Positions 44,285 through 52,769 are shown, numbered from the stretch's first letter. The stretch: 64,000 nucleotides of DNA from Pseudomonadota bacterium (GCA_016702545.1 JADJDT010000006.1:310001-374000), one strand, 5' to 3'. Translations and numbers: made by a program. The notes: a model not told the origin generated them from the letters alone.

Positions 44285-44528
44285 GGCGGTTCACCCGCAG
44301 CGTCGAGGTCACCATCCCGCCCGCAGCGCCCGCAGCGCCCGCGGCAGCTGCAGTGCCCGACGCAGCCGCAGCGCCAACGCACCCGCGGCCGCCGCCACTG
44401 CGCTCTGGGCCCCTCTCAGCGTCCGCGACCACGAGGGGGGCGCCCGCACCTTCAGCGGGGCCTGGCGCCGTATCGGCCAGCACCTGCTGACCGTGGTGGC
44501 CGACCCCTGGGGCCTTGGGGTCCGCTAG
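44285..44528 (+). pseudogene. Remnant of a second phosphopantetheinyl transferase 3' end
   Basis: The stretch encodes TRSVEVTIPP (matching TRSVEVTVIP of the gene at 38470) and, after a frame change, WAPLSVRDHEGGARTFSGAW then RRIGQHLLTVVADPWG, matching its last 45 residues. The N-terminal two thirds are absent. The DNA is clearly diverged from the intact gene, so this is not a recent copy. It closes the accessory island that begins after 39207. Confidence 0.75.
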
Positions 44529-44537
44529 AGCGACCGC

Positions 44538-45836
44538 TCAGGCGTTCGGGCCGCCGCCGGTGGTGACGCGGTCGAGCAGCTTGCGGCCGAGGCGGCGTAG
44601 GGTGCGGGTGTAGGGCTCCCACATCGCGCCGGAGTCGAGATTGTCGACCAGCTCGTCGTAGAGCGGGGCCATCTGCTCGGTCCAGTTGGGATCGATTTTC
44701 ACGGCCTTGTCGGCCCAACGGTGGCAGTAGCGGCAGGACTCGCAGTCGAGCTCCATGCAGCCCTGCGTCTTAAAGCGCTCGATGAAGCCGTCCAGTGCGC
44801 GGTTGTCGATCTGCACCGGGTTGGGCCCCGTGCGCGGGTAGAGCATGCTGGCGGCCTTGCCGAAGCCGATCAGCGCCGGCAGCCGCAGCAGGTTGATGCC
44901 GCCGGGCTTGGCGAAGTACTTGATCAGCCGCCGATACGAATAGGCGTCGCGCGCCTTGCCGCCGAAGGCCTCGACCGGGTAGGCGTAGTTCTGCACCAGA
45001 TCGAGCAGATTGCCGTCGTAGCGCCGCTCGGCGTAGGCCTTGACGCGCGTCAGCAGCACCGGCGTGGGCGTGTTGCGCTCGACGATCTTGAAGTTGTGAA
45101 AGCCGAGCGCCTCGTAGACGTGCAGGTCCTCGGGGCGGATCCAGTTGGCGCGCACGTAGTTGACCGGCTCGTTGAGGCGGATGTTGTTGCAGCGCACCGA
45201 ACAGTAGTCGAGCGGGTAGCCCTTGCTCTTGCGCTGCGAGGCCGAGGAGAGCGTGACGGCGTGGTTGCCGGCGATCGCGCAGTCCTGCCGGCACCAGTTG
45301 TTGACGATCAGCGAGAGCGCGACCTTGCCGTCGGCGGCCTGCTGCATCGCCTCCAGCACCTTCAGCTCGCGGTGGATGTTGACCTCGGAGACGACGACGG
45401 TGTCGGCGCCCTCCTCGGCCCAGAAGCGCACCTTGCGCGCATTGTCGGTGAAGCGGTGCGAGCTGACGCGCGCCCGCAGGCGCGGGTGGCGGCGCTTGAT
45501 CAGGCGCAGCAGGTAGACGGTCGCCACGGTCACGGCGTCGACGCCGATCTCGTCGAGCCAGGCCAGCAGCTCGTCCATCTGCCGCTGCCCCTCGCGCGTG
45601 AACTCGCGGTTGTCCATCGCCGACGCGTTGAGCAGGTAGTTGAACTCGATGCCGCGCTCGTGCACCAGCTTGACGTAGCGCGCCAGCTCGGGCCGCCCGA
45701 TTTGCGGCAGATAGAACGAGGGCCGCCCGCCGCCGAAGTAGTCGCTGGTCAGCTTGCCGTAGACCTCGTAGACCGGGTAGGGCGCCAGGCCCGGCAGCAG
45801 CGCGTCGTCGAAGTTGCAGGCTACCGAAAGTTTCAT
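44538..45836 (-). CDS. U32-peptidase-like protein
   Basis: This encodes 432 residues. It resembles the U32 (collagenase-like, YhbU/TrhP) family: an early GGGRPSFYLPQIG region, VDAVTVATVYLLRLIKRRHP, EEGADTVVVSEVNIHREL and a Cys cluster (NNWCRQDC..., DYCSVRCN, CMELDCESCRYCHRW) that could bind an iron-sulfur cluster. Some U32 proteins take part in RNA hydroxylation or ubiquinone biosynthesis, so a protease label is uncertain. The start lies in the first unit of the 20-bp repeat array that joins it to thyX, with ribosome binding site GGAGGGAGTGAG directly before ATG. It is downstream of thyX in the same operon. Confidence 0.75.
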   Translation of the reverse strand: MKLSVACNFDDALLPGLAPYPVYEVYGKLTSDYFGGGRPSFYLPQIGRPELARYVKLVHERGIEFNYLLNASAMDNREFTREGQRQMDELLAWLDEIGVDAVTVATVYLLRLIKRRHPRLRARVSSHRFTDNARKVRFWAEEGADTVVVSEVNIHRELKVLEAMQQAADGKVALSLIVNNWCRQDCAIAGNHAVTLSSASQRKSKGYPLDYCSVRCNNIRLNEPVNYVRANWIRPEDLHVYEALGFHNFKIVERNTPTPVLLTRVKAYAERRYDGNLLDLVQNYAYPVEAFGGKARDAYSYRRLIKYFAKPGGINLLRLPALIGFGKAASMLYPRTGPNPVQIDNRALDGFIERFKTQGCMELDCESCRYCHRWADKAVKIDPNWTEQMAPLYDELVDNLDSGAMWEPYTRTLRRLGRKLLDRVTTGGGPNA

Positions 45837-45953
45837 CTCACTCCCTCCAAGGCCATCTCACTGCCTCCAAGGCCATCTCACTGCGTCCAAGGCCATCTCA
45901 CTCCCTCCAAGGCCATCTCACTGCCTCCAAGGCCATCTCACTCCCTCCAAGGA
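45834..45953 (-). repeat. Six tandem 20-bp copies of the thyX/U32 gene junction
   Basis: On the coding (minus) strand each unit reads CCTTGGAGGGAGTGAGATGG with small changes. It includes the last codons of thyX (PWRE and TGA), a ribosome binding site (GGAGG) and an ATG. The thyX stop is in the outermost copy and the true U32 start in the innermost. Each internal ATG opens a 12-codon frame that ends one base before the ATG two units further on. Unit 3 has a changed ribosome binding site (GGACG). Confidence 0.92.
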
Positions 45954-46879
45954 ACGGGCAGACCGAGCAGCGTGAGCTTCTGTTCGAGCTCATCGCGTTC
46001 GCGGTTGCGTGGGTAGCTCGTCGTACCGGCGGGCGGCAGCAGCTCGACCTCTTGGGCGCGGACGATCGCGGCCGCCTTGCCGCCGGCGTGGAACGCGCGC
46101 ACGACCTCGAGGTCGCGGCGGGTCAGCTCCAGGCGGTGCAGGCGGTAGTCGACGAAGGCCTCCCAGGTCAGTGGGCACCAGCGGCGCACGATCTCGTGGC
46201 CGATGGTCTGCGCATAGCTGCGGATCTCCTGCTGGGCGTGGCCGTCCAGGCGCAGGGCGAGGAAGTGCAGCAGATTGTGCAGGTCGATCTTCCAGTAGGC
46301 CTCGGTATAGGTCGAGAGCGGCAGGTCCTTGCGCGCCAGCTCGCGCGCCACGCCGTGGGCCAGCCGCTCCTGGTAGACCTCGCGCGCCTGCTGCTGCAGC
46401 TCCAGCTCGCGCCGCGAGAGCGTCTCGCCGGCGGCCGCGTCGAGCACGCCGGCGCTGCCCTGGCGGTTGTGGTTGGCCTGCAGGCGCCAGTTGTCGGCGC
46501 TCGTGTGGTACATCGCGTCGATCGCCACCGAGTAGCGGGTCGAGTACTCGTTGACGTTGGCGGTGCGGTGGCGAATCCACTGGCGCCAGCAGTCCATCGG
46601 CACGCGCACGTGCAGCTTGAGCTCGCACATCTCGAAGGGTGTGCTGTGGCGGTGACGCATCAGGTAGCGCAGCAACCCGCGGTCCTCTTGGAGCTGCCGC
46701 GTGCCCGCACCATAGGAGACCCGCGCCGCCTGGACGATCGCGGCATCCGAGCCGAGGTAGTCGACGACGCGTACGAAGCCGTCGTCGAGCACCCGCAGCG
46801 GCAGGCCGAGGATCTCGTCCAGCTCGGCGACGGCGGGGCGCGCGACGCGCTCTGGTGCTTCCACGTCCGGCTCCGTCAT
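45938..46879 (-). CDS. thyX: Flavin-dependent thymidylate synthase ThyX
   Basis: This encodes about 313 residues from ATG 46879; a GTG at 46918 is an alternative. The ThyX signature RHRTANVNEYSTRYS (RHRxxSxxxxSxR type) lies in the first half, with LLRYLMRHRHSTPFEM before it and LHFLALRLDGHAQQEIRSYA after it. It makes dTMP from dUMP using methylene-tetrahydrofolate, FAD and NADPH. The signature has Ala where Ser is most common (RHRTAN). The C-terminus PVPWRE ends inside the 20-bp repeat array. The gene follows tyrA by 45 bp on the same strand. Confidence 0.92.
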   Translation of the reverse strand: MTEPDVEAPERVARPAVAELDEILGLPLRVLDDGFVRVVDYLGSDAAIVQAARVSYGAGTRQLQEDRGLLRYLMRHRHSTPFEMCELKLHVRVPMDCWRQWIRHRTANVNEYSTRYSVAIDAMYHTSADNWRLQANHNRQGSAGVLDAAAGETLSRRELELQQQAREVYQERLAHGVARELARKDLPLSTYTEAYWKIDLHNLLHFLALRLDGHAQQEIRSYAQTIGHEIVRRWCPLTWEAFVDYRLHRLELTRRDLEVVRAFHAGGKAAAIVRAQEVELLPPAGTTSYPRNRERDELEQKLTLLGLPVPWRE

Positions 46880-46924
46880 GGTCGGAAGTACTACTCTGGG
46901 ATGGTCGCCGGGGTCCACTGCCGA

Positions 46925-47830
46925 TTACGACGCGCCCGTCGTCGGTGGCCACGACTGCCTTTGCCCCTGAAGCGCGGCCAGCCGGGCCTGGAGCGCGTCC
47001 TCGGCGCCCGGGACGAGCAGGTCGGCGAGCTGCCCCAGCGCCGCGCTGGCGCGCTGAAGCGCCTCGCCCACCGCCTCGCGGTTGGTCAGCAGCACGTCGG
47101 CCATCATCTGGGGATCGCTGGCCGCCAGCCGCGCCATGTCGCGGAACCCGCTGGCCGCGAGCTGGCGCGCCACGTCCGGCAGCTCGCTGCAGGCCGCCAC
47201 GAGCGCCGCGGAGAGCAGGTAGGGCAGGTGGCTGACGTGCGCCACGGCGTGGTCGTGCGCCTGCGGGTCGAGCAGCAGTGGTACCGCACCGACGGCGGCG
47301 ACCAGTCGCTCGGCCAGCCTCAGCGCCGCGTCGTCGCTGCGCCGGCTGCGGCACAGCACGAAGACGCGCCGGCGAAAGAGCGTGCTGTCGGCGTGCGCCA
47401 GCCCCGCCAGCTCCTTGCCGCACATCGGATGCGCGCCCACGGCACGCACCTGCGGGGGTAGGGCATCCATCGCCGCGATCATCGCCGCCTTGGTGCTGCT
47501 GAGGTCGAGCAGCAGGGTGCCTGGGGCGACGAGCGCACCGAGCCGCGGCAGCAACGCCAGGTTGGTGCGCACCGGCGCCGCGAGCACCACGAGCTGCGCC
47601 CCGTGCACGCCCTCCGCGAGCGTGGCGCTCGCTGCGTCGGCCAGCCCGCGCGCCAGCGCCCGCTCGCGGGTGGCGGGGTCCGGGTCCACGACCTGCAGCC
47701 GGGCCACCTGCTGGCGCAGCGCGAGCGCCAGCGAGCCGCCCATCAACCCACAGCCGACGATACAAACGGTTTGCGTCGCCAGCGTGTCGTCGCGCTCGCC
47801 GCTGGCGGTGGGGGTGTCGCTCGTGTTCAT
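46925..47830 (-). CDS. tyrA: Prephenate dehydrogenase
   Basis: This encodes 301 residues. An N-terminal Rossmann loop VCIVGCGLMGGSLALALR and the core VGAHPMCGKELAGLAHADSTLF identify it, with the helical dimerisation region carrying HDHAVAHVSHLPYLLSAAL. It oxidises prephenate to 4-hydroxyphenylpyruvate with NAD(P) in tyrosine biosynthesis. No ACT domain is attached, so tyrosine feedback may be weak or different. It is the first gene of the tyrA-thyX-U32 run. Confidence 0.92.
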   Translation of the reverse strand: MNTSDTPTASGERDDTLATQTVCIVGCGLMGGSLALALRQQVARLQVVDPDPATRERALARGLADAASATLAEGVHGAQLVVLAAPVRTNLALLPRLGALVAPGTLLLDLSSTKAAMIAAMDALPPQVRAVGAHPMCGKELAGLAHADSTLFRRRVFVLCRSRRSDDAALRLAERLVAAVGAVPLLLDPQAHDHAVAHVSHLPYLLSAALVAACSELPDVARQLAASGFRDMARLAASDPQMMADVLLTNREAVGEALQRASAALGQLADLLVPGAEDALQARLAALQGQRQSWPPTTGAS

Positions 47831-47902
47831 TTCCGGCGCGGCTCCTCGCAGGCCGGCGATGATACCCGGTCTGCCCGCGCGGCGGGATCGCCGAGCGCTG
47901 CT

Positions 47903-48847
47903 CTACATCAGGGGAAAGCGCCGAGCCAGCAGGGCCAGCTCCTCGAGCAGCAGCGGCAGCGGCGCGGCTGGCGTGGCCGCGCCCGCGGCGGACTCGACGG
48001 CCGGGTCGCGCCAGCGTGGGGGCCCGAGGTCTCGACAGCCGAGCTCGCGGTCACCCGGGGGGCAGAAGATCCGCAGGTGAAAGTGGTCGTTGTGCAGCCC
48101 CGCGTCGCCGGGCTGATGCATCAGTGCGGCTGCACGCTCGAGCAGTCGCTCCGGCTCGCCTGCGCGCCGCGCCTGGTCGAGCAGCAGCCGCGCCAGGTCG
48201 CGGTTGATGAACAGCCACTGCACCTCGATCCGGGGATCGGTGAGCAGCGCGCGCATCAGCGCCCAGTTGCGGCGCACATCGAAGCGCTGGCTGGCGCCGC
48301 CGACAACGGGCGCGGCGGCCGCGGCGTCGGGCACAGGCGGCCCGGACGCGAGTCCTGGGCCCCTTGGAGGGGTCGCGGGCTGTGTCTCCGGGCCAAGGGT
48401 CGCCGGCAGCGCCAGGCCCGTGGCGTCGTAGGCCACCATCTCCCGCGGCACCAGCGGGTGACCGTTGAGGTCGGTGGCATAGAAGATCACGTCGGCGTCC
48501 CGGCCGCTGGTGTGCGAGCCATGCTCGGTCGTGGAGCCCCCACCGGCCGGGCTGAGGTCGGCGAAGCCGACGGTCGCCCCCCGATAGCGGCGCTCGACGT
48601 GGTAGGCGACGCGCATCAACGCGTAGACCAGCTCTTCGATGCCGTAGTTGCGGTGCCGCAGCCACCAGCGCTCGGGGACGATGAACCCACGGCCGCGGAA
48701 GGGCAGCGGCGTGCCGTGCCGCAGCAGGCCGCTGCGGTGATCGCCCATCGACACCGAGCTCCCGTCCGTCAGCAGCGCCGGGCCGACACAGCCGGCCAAG
48801 GCGGGCAGCAGCGGCAGCAGCAGGGCGACGAGGAGGGTCGCCCGCAT
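47903..48847 (-). CDS. mepA: MepA-type murein endopeptidase lipoprotein
   Basis: This encodes 314 residues with a signal peptide ending in the lipobox LAGCVG. The LAS-family zinc motifs are present: HGSHTSGRDADVIFY and the late HNDHFHLRI. A Pro/Ala-rich insertion (about 160-200) is longer than in enterobacterial MepA. The enzyme cleaves peptide cross-links of peptidoglycan in the periplasm and is insensitive to penicillin. It begins 3 bp after the stop of the upstream gene, so the two are co-transcribed. Confidence 0.9.
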   Translation of the reverse strand: MRATLLVALLLPLLPALAGCVGPALLTDGSSVSMGDHRSGLLRHGTPLPFRGRGFIVPERWWLRHRNYGIEELVYALMRVAYHVERRYRGATVGFADLSPAGGGSTTEHGSHTSGRDADVIFYATDLNGHPLVPREMVAYDATGLALPATLGPETQPATPPRGPGLASGPPVPDAAAAAPVVGGASQRFDVRRNWALMRALLTDPRIEVQWLFINRDLARLLLDQARRAGEPERLLERAAALMHQPGDAGLHNDHFHLRIFCPPGDRELGCRDLGPPRWRDPAVESAAGAATPAAPLPLLLEELALLARRFPLM

Positions 48848-48850
48848 CGC

Positions 48851-49471
48851 CTAGTCCTGCCCCGAGGGCGTGCGCGGCGCGCCCTGGTCGCCCGCGCCGG
48901 GGCGGGCTGCCGGGCCGGAGAGCGTCGCCGCGAGCGGGGCGCCCTCAGCCTCGAGCGAGGCCAGCAGGGTGTCGCGATCGAGCAGGTAGGTCTTGATCTC
49001 GCGCTGGGGCGCCGCGAGGGTCAGCACGAGCAGCCGCCGCCGGGGTGCCGGAAGGTAGAGCTGGCGGACCTCCCACGGGCCGGTCGCATCGGTCGCCGGG
49101 CGTCGCGCGATGACGCGCCAGCCCGCCTGCGGCTGCGGCTTCCGTGGCGTGGCGCTTTCGATCCACAGACCGACCGTGCGCATCGCTGCCAGGTTGCCAC
49201 GCACGAGCGCCTCGATGGCGGCCGCGGAGGCGTCCGGGCGCGCGCCGGCCAGCGCCAGCGCCATGCGGGCCCTGCTGTGGGCCTGCGTCAGCACCGCCAG
49301 CAGCGCTGGGTAGCCGGTTTGGCGCGAAAGCAGCCAGCCCTCCGGCACGGCGAAGCGCAGGCCGAGCTCGCGGTTGACGTAGCTCTGATCGTCGAGGTCG
49401 AGCGCCATGGCGGACGCCGTCAGGAGCAATAGGAGCGAGCCGAGCAGCAGGGTGGGACCGTGGCGTGGCAT
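48851..49471 (-). CDS. Secreted protein of unknown function upstream of mepA
   Basis: This encodes 206 residues. ATG 49471 is chosen because a signal peptide starts right after it (TLLLGSLLLLLTASAMA); the frame extends upstream without conserved sequence. The mature part starts with YVNRELGLRFAVPEGWLLSRQ, the pattern of PsbP-like or DUF1795-like exported domains. No enzyme motif is seen. It is co-transcribed with mepA. Confidence 0.65.
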   Translation of the reverse strand: MPRHGPTLLLGSLLLLLTASAMALDLDDQSYVNRELGLRFAVPEGWLLSRQTGYPALLAVLTQAHSRARMALALAGARPDASAAAIEALVRGNLAAMRTVGLWIESATPRKPQPQAGWRVIARRPATDATGPWEVRQLYLPAPRRRLLVLTLAAPQREIKTYLLDRDTLLASLEAEGAPLAATLSGPAARPGAGDQGAPRTPSGQD

Positions 49472-49521
49472 GCGGATGTTAGTATACGCGCGCCGGCCTC
49501 CGGCCGCGTACTCGCGGGCGA

Positions 49522-49679
49522 AGGACCCGCTCGAAAATAACTCGATCAACTGGGCGTTGAGGCGCCCGCCGGGCAAGGCGCAGCGACGAAGGAATACTGT
49601 TGGTATTGCGAGGAGCTGCAACGCAGCCCGGCGGGATGGATCGACGGCCAGATGGATGAGTTATTTCCGAGCGGGTCCT
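49522..49679. repeat. 158-bp palindromic element
   Basis: The ends are a long imperfect inverted repeat (AGGACCCGCTCGAAAATAAC against GTTATTTCCGAGCGGGTCCT). The centre carries AGGCGCAGCGACGAAGGAAT and GGAGCTGCAACGCAGCCCGG, a pair of segments I recall in intergenic DNA of various deltaproteobacteria. No frame spans it. It ends 28 bp before the kinase start, so it may affect that promoter. A diverged right arm is at 4559-4610. Confidence 0.8.
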
Positions 49680-49707
49680 AAGGCCACCTGGGCTGGGACG
49701 GGGCATC

Positions 49708-51732
49708 ATGGGTGAGCGATTCGGTAAGTACGAGCTGGTGCGGCGCATCGGCGTGGGCGGCATGGCCGAGGTTCACGTCGCCCGGGCCTTCGGCGCCGAG
49801 GGCTTCGTCAAGGATGTGGTGATCAAGCGCATTCTGCCGGCGCTCAACGCCGACCGCGAATTCGTCGACATGTTCATCAATGAGGCGCGGGTCGCGGCGC
49901 GCTTGCACCACGCCAACATCGTCCAGGTGATCGAGTTCGATCAGGTCGACGGCGTCTACTACATCGCGATGGAGTGGGTCGACGGCACGGACCTGCGACA
50001 CGTTCGCAGCCTGGCGCATCGCCGGCGGCTGCCGATCCCGCAGACGCTCGCGGTCCATGTCGGCGTGGAGGCGCTGAAGGGGTTGCACTTCGCGCACGGC
50101 AAAATCGAGCACGGGCGCCCCTTGGGGCTCGTGCACCGCGACATCAGCCCGCACAACCTGCTGCTGTCCTTCGCCGGCGAGCTGAGGATCGCCGATTTCG
50201 GCATCGCCAAGGCGGCGGCGCTGGCCTCGGTCACCCGCACGGGCGCGGTCAAGGGCAAGCTGACCTACATGGCCCCGGAGCAGCTGCGCGGCGAGGTCAT
50301 CGACCAGCGCACGGATCTCTATGCGCTGGGCATCGTGCTGTGGGAGCTGCTGAGCGATCGACGACTCTATGGCGCTAGCGGCAGCGAGGGCGAGTTGGTG
50401 GCCGCCGTGCGTCGCGGTGGCGCGCCGCCGCTCTGCACCGTCGCCCCGGCCGTGCCCGCGGCGCTCGGTGCGGTGATCGATCGGCTGTTGGCCCCTGCCC
50501 CAGAGGATCGCTTCGGTAGCGCCGCGGAGGTGCTACCGGCCCTCAGCCGCTTCGCCTCGACCGGCGACGCCTTGGCGGTGGCCGAGTACCTGCGACGCCT
50601 GCTGCCGGCCGAGGCCGAACGGGACCACCGCGGCGTGACGGTGCCGCAGGGGGCGGTGCTGACCACGGACATGCCCTTGGCCGGGCCGGACGCCGCGACC
50701 CACAGCGCCACGCCGGGTGTGGAAACGGGTCCGCCTCGACCAGCGCCGGTCGCTGCTCAGGCGGGTGTGCTCCAGCGGGGCCTGGTGCCCGTTGGAGGCC
50801 CGCACGGGGATCAAGACGCCGCAACCTCCGCACCCGGCGTCGGCGCGCTGGCCAGCGGCGCCACCAGCGACTCGGTTCGCACCTGGCGGCTGAGGCGTGG
50901 GCCCGTGCTCTTGGCGGTGGCCTTGGTCTTCGGCGGCATTCTGGCCAGCACCTGGTGGCTCGGGGCGCGTTGGCCGCGCAGGCTGCCGAACCAGCCGCTC
51001 GCACCGATCCCGACGACCGTGGCGCTCCTCGTCACGCTCGATCCGCCGCAGGGTGAGCTGGAGGTGGATGGCGTGGAGCTGGGCAGCGGTGGCCGCTGGA
51101 CGCTGACGGGGCGCTCGGGGCATCGAGCTCGGCTGGTGGCGCGCTGGCCGCAGGGCAGCGTGGTGCGTCAGGTGGTCTTCGGCGGCGCGTCGGCCGAGCT
51201 TCGCCTGGCCGTGCCTGCAGCGCTGGCGCTGGCGTCGGCGCCCCGCAGCGTCGACGCCAGCGCGGGAGCAGCGAGGCCGCCGCGGGTCGTAGCCAGGTCA
51301 CCAGCGGTGATCCCCGCCGAGGCGCTGGCAGCTCGGCGCCCGCCGGCGAGTCCCACGGTGAAGCTCCCGACCGCGGGGGAAGCGATTCGTGCGGCAGGGC
51401 CAACCCCCGCGGGGCCGCTGGCCCGACGACGGCCCCGCCCCGCGGGCGCGAGCGGCAGCGTTGGGGCGACGCGGCGGGCCGTGCTGGCCCCCGCGACGCT
51501 CGATGTGATCGTCGTGCCCTGGGCGCGGGTCGTGCTCGACGGGCGGCCGGTCGGTACCACGCCGCTCACGGGCTTGAGCGCGGCCGCTGGCCCGCACCTG
51601 GTCGAGCTGGGCAACGACGATCTCGAGCGGCACGAGCGCATCCGACTGAGGCTCAGGGCCGGCGAGCATCGCCGTTTGCGTCGCGATTGGACGGCGAGCG
51701 CGACCGCGGGCGCCGCTTCCGCTCGCGATTAG
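49708..51732 (+). CDS. Ser/Thr protein kinase with membrane segment and PEGA tail
   Basis: This encodes 674 residues. The kinase domain (about 7-290) has the Gly loop IGVGGMAEVHVA, Lys40 in VVIKRI, catalytic VHRDISPHN (Asp145), DFGIAKA (Asp163) and GKLTYMAPEQ. HRDISPHN is the form common in myxobacterial kinases. A low-complexity linker leads to one transmembrane helix (about 400-420, GPVLLAVALVFGGILASTWW). The extracytoplasmic part has PEGA-like modules (LLVTLDPPQGELEVDGVELG, and TLDVIVVPWARVVLDGRPVG near the end). It probably senses envelope signals and phosphorylates cytosolic proteins. Confidence 0.93.
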   Translation: MGERFGKYELVRRIGVGGMAEVHVARAFGAEGFVKDVVIKRILPALNADREFVDMFINEARVAARLHHANIVQVIEFDQVDGVYYIAMEWVDGTDLRHVRSLAHRRRLPIPQTLAVHVGVEALKGLHFAHGKIEHGRPLGLVHRDISPHNLLLSFAGELRIADFGIAKAAALASVTRTGAVKGKLTYMAPEQLRGEVIDQRTDLYALGIVLWELLSDRRLYGASGSEGELVAAVRRGGAPPLCTVAPAVPAALGAVIDRLLAPAPEDRFGSAAEVLPALSRFASTGDALAVAEYLRRLLPAEAERDHRGVTVPQGAVLTTDMPLAGPDAATHSATPGVETGPPRPAPVAAQAGVLQRGLVPVGGPHGDQDAATSAPGVGALASGATSDSVRTWRLRRGPVLLAVALVFGGILASTWWLGARWPRRLPNQPLAPIPTTVALLVTLDPPQGELEVDGVELGSGGRWTLTGRSGHRARLVARWPQGSVVRQVVFGGASAELRLAVPAALALASAPRSVDASAGAARPPRVVARSPAVIPAEALAARRPPASPTVKLPTAGEAIRAAGPTPAGPLARRRPRPAGASGSVGATRRAVLAPATLDVIVVPWARVVLDGRPVGTTPLTGLSAAAGPHLVELGNDDLERHERIRLRLRAGEHRRLRRDWTASATAGAASARD

Positions 51733-51748
51733 GGCCCGCCGCAAAATA

Positions 51749-51900
51749 GGGGGGGGGGGGGGCCCGCCGGGCAGGCGCGGCGCGAGCCCCCCGGGGTTTC
51801 CGGGGGGGGCCCCCCCGCCCCGGGGGGGGGGTTTGGGGGGGCCCGACGGGTCTGGTTTTTTGGGGGGGGCCGGGGGGCGACCTCGCCCCCGCCCCCCGCT
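51749..51900. other. Low-complexity G/C homopolymer stretch
   Basis: It starts with a run of fourteen G directly after the kinase gene and continues with many runs of six to ten G or C (for example at 51806-51813 and 51830-51840). Such runs are almost absent elsewhere in the window. It may be real low-complexity DNA or a poorly resolved assembly joint. Confidence 0.6.
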
Positions 51901-52045
51901 CCCCCGCGCGCTGATCCGCGGACCGGCCCCGCGTGTCCCGGGCCGGCAGCTGGCGACGACGCGTCTCGGCGCTCACCTCAACACCCCAAGTAACGCCGTG
52001 CACCGGGCTCCTGGCCCCGCCGCGTGAATATTGTTTGACCGCAAT

Positions 52046-52098
52046 CTACTCAGTGGAATACAGTCAGTGCCTACCAATCAGTGTATTCCTTTCAGTAG
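52046..52098. promoter_or_regulatory. Imperfect inverted repeat upstream of the MerR-like gene
   Basis: CTACTCAGTGGAATAC and GTATTCCTTTCAGTAG form a 13-of-16 match across a 20-base gap. The surrounding DNA is unusually AT-rich for this window and directly precedes the perfect palindrome at 52098. It may be an operator. Confidence 0.55.
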
Positions 52099-52130
52099 CA
52101 TCTATTCAGTGGAGTCCACTGAATAGATGC
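52098..52130. promoter_or_regulatory. Perfect 33-bp palindrome, candidate operator
   Basis: GCATCTATTCAGTGGA and TCCACTGAATAGATGC are exact reverse complements around one central G. It is 84 bp upstream of the MerR-like gene start. The core TCAGTGGA also occurs in the neighbouring repeat at 52046. A perfect 16-bp arm is unlikely by chance; a regulator binding site or a strong hairpin is suggested. Confidence 0.7.
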
Positions 52131-52214
52131 CCTGGAGGCGGGTTGCAAGATGCTGCGCTCCCCTGCTGACCGGCGTGTCGATCGTATGGGCCCGAGCGGA
52201 AGGGCAGTTAGCCG

Positions 52215-52769
52215 GTGAGCGAGCCGCTGCGCGACGCACTGCTGACCGAGCGTGATCTGACCGAGATCGAGCGCGCGCACCCGCAGGGTCTCAGCTCGGC
52301 GCAGATCATCGGCATCTGCCAGGCGCGCGGTCTGAGGCTGTCGGAAGCGACCTTTCGCAAGTACGTCCAGCTCGGGTTGCTACCGCGCAGCCGTCGTGTG
52401 GGCTCCAAGGGCAAGCACCGCGGATCGCACGGCGTCTATCCCTGCGCCACCGTACGGCGCATCAACGGCATCAAGCACCTGATGGCCCAGAGCCTGACGA
52501 TCGAGCAGATCCAGTCGCGCCTGGCCGGCTTCAAGCAGCGCATCGAGTCGGTCGAGACGGCGCTCGATGAGCTGCTCGAGGCCTTCGAGCGCGAGCTGAT
52601 CAGGCCGCAGCTCGACCTGTCCGTCCGGCGCGAGGTCAGCCGCGACGTCCATGCCGTGCGGCGCACGGCCGCCGACCTGATGCGGCAGCTGATTCAGATC
52701 GAGGGCCGCGTCACGCTGACCGATCAGCAGGGGCACGGCGCGCAGACGGGGGCATTCGCGGAGCGCTAG
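52215..52769 (+). CDS. MerR-like transcriptional regulator
   Basis: This encodes 184 residues from GTG 52215. A winged helix-turn-helix of MerR type is visible: LSSAQIIGICQARGLRLSEA, FRKYVQLGLLPRSRRVG, YPCATVRRINGIKHLMAQSL. A coiled-coil segment follows (FKQRIESVETALDELLEAFE). No Cys ligands for metals are present. The perfect palindrome at 52098-52130 is a plausible binding site for it. The next gene encodes a sigma-like protein 65 bp on. Confidence 0.75.
   Translation: MSEPLRDALLTERDLTEIERAHPQGLSSAQIIGICQARGLRLSEATFRKYVQLGLLPRSRRVGSKGKHRGSHGVYPCATVRRINGIKHLMAQSLTIEQIQSRLAGFKQRIESVETALDELLEAFERELIRPQLDLSVRREVSRDVHAVRRTAADLMRQLIQIEGRVTLTDQQGHGAQTGAFAER

Noticed and set aside
45834..45953. 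CRISPR array
   Set aside because: Units are contiguous 20-bp repeats with no unique spacers and no cas genes nearby. They match a gene-gene junction.
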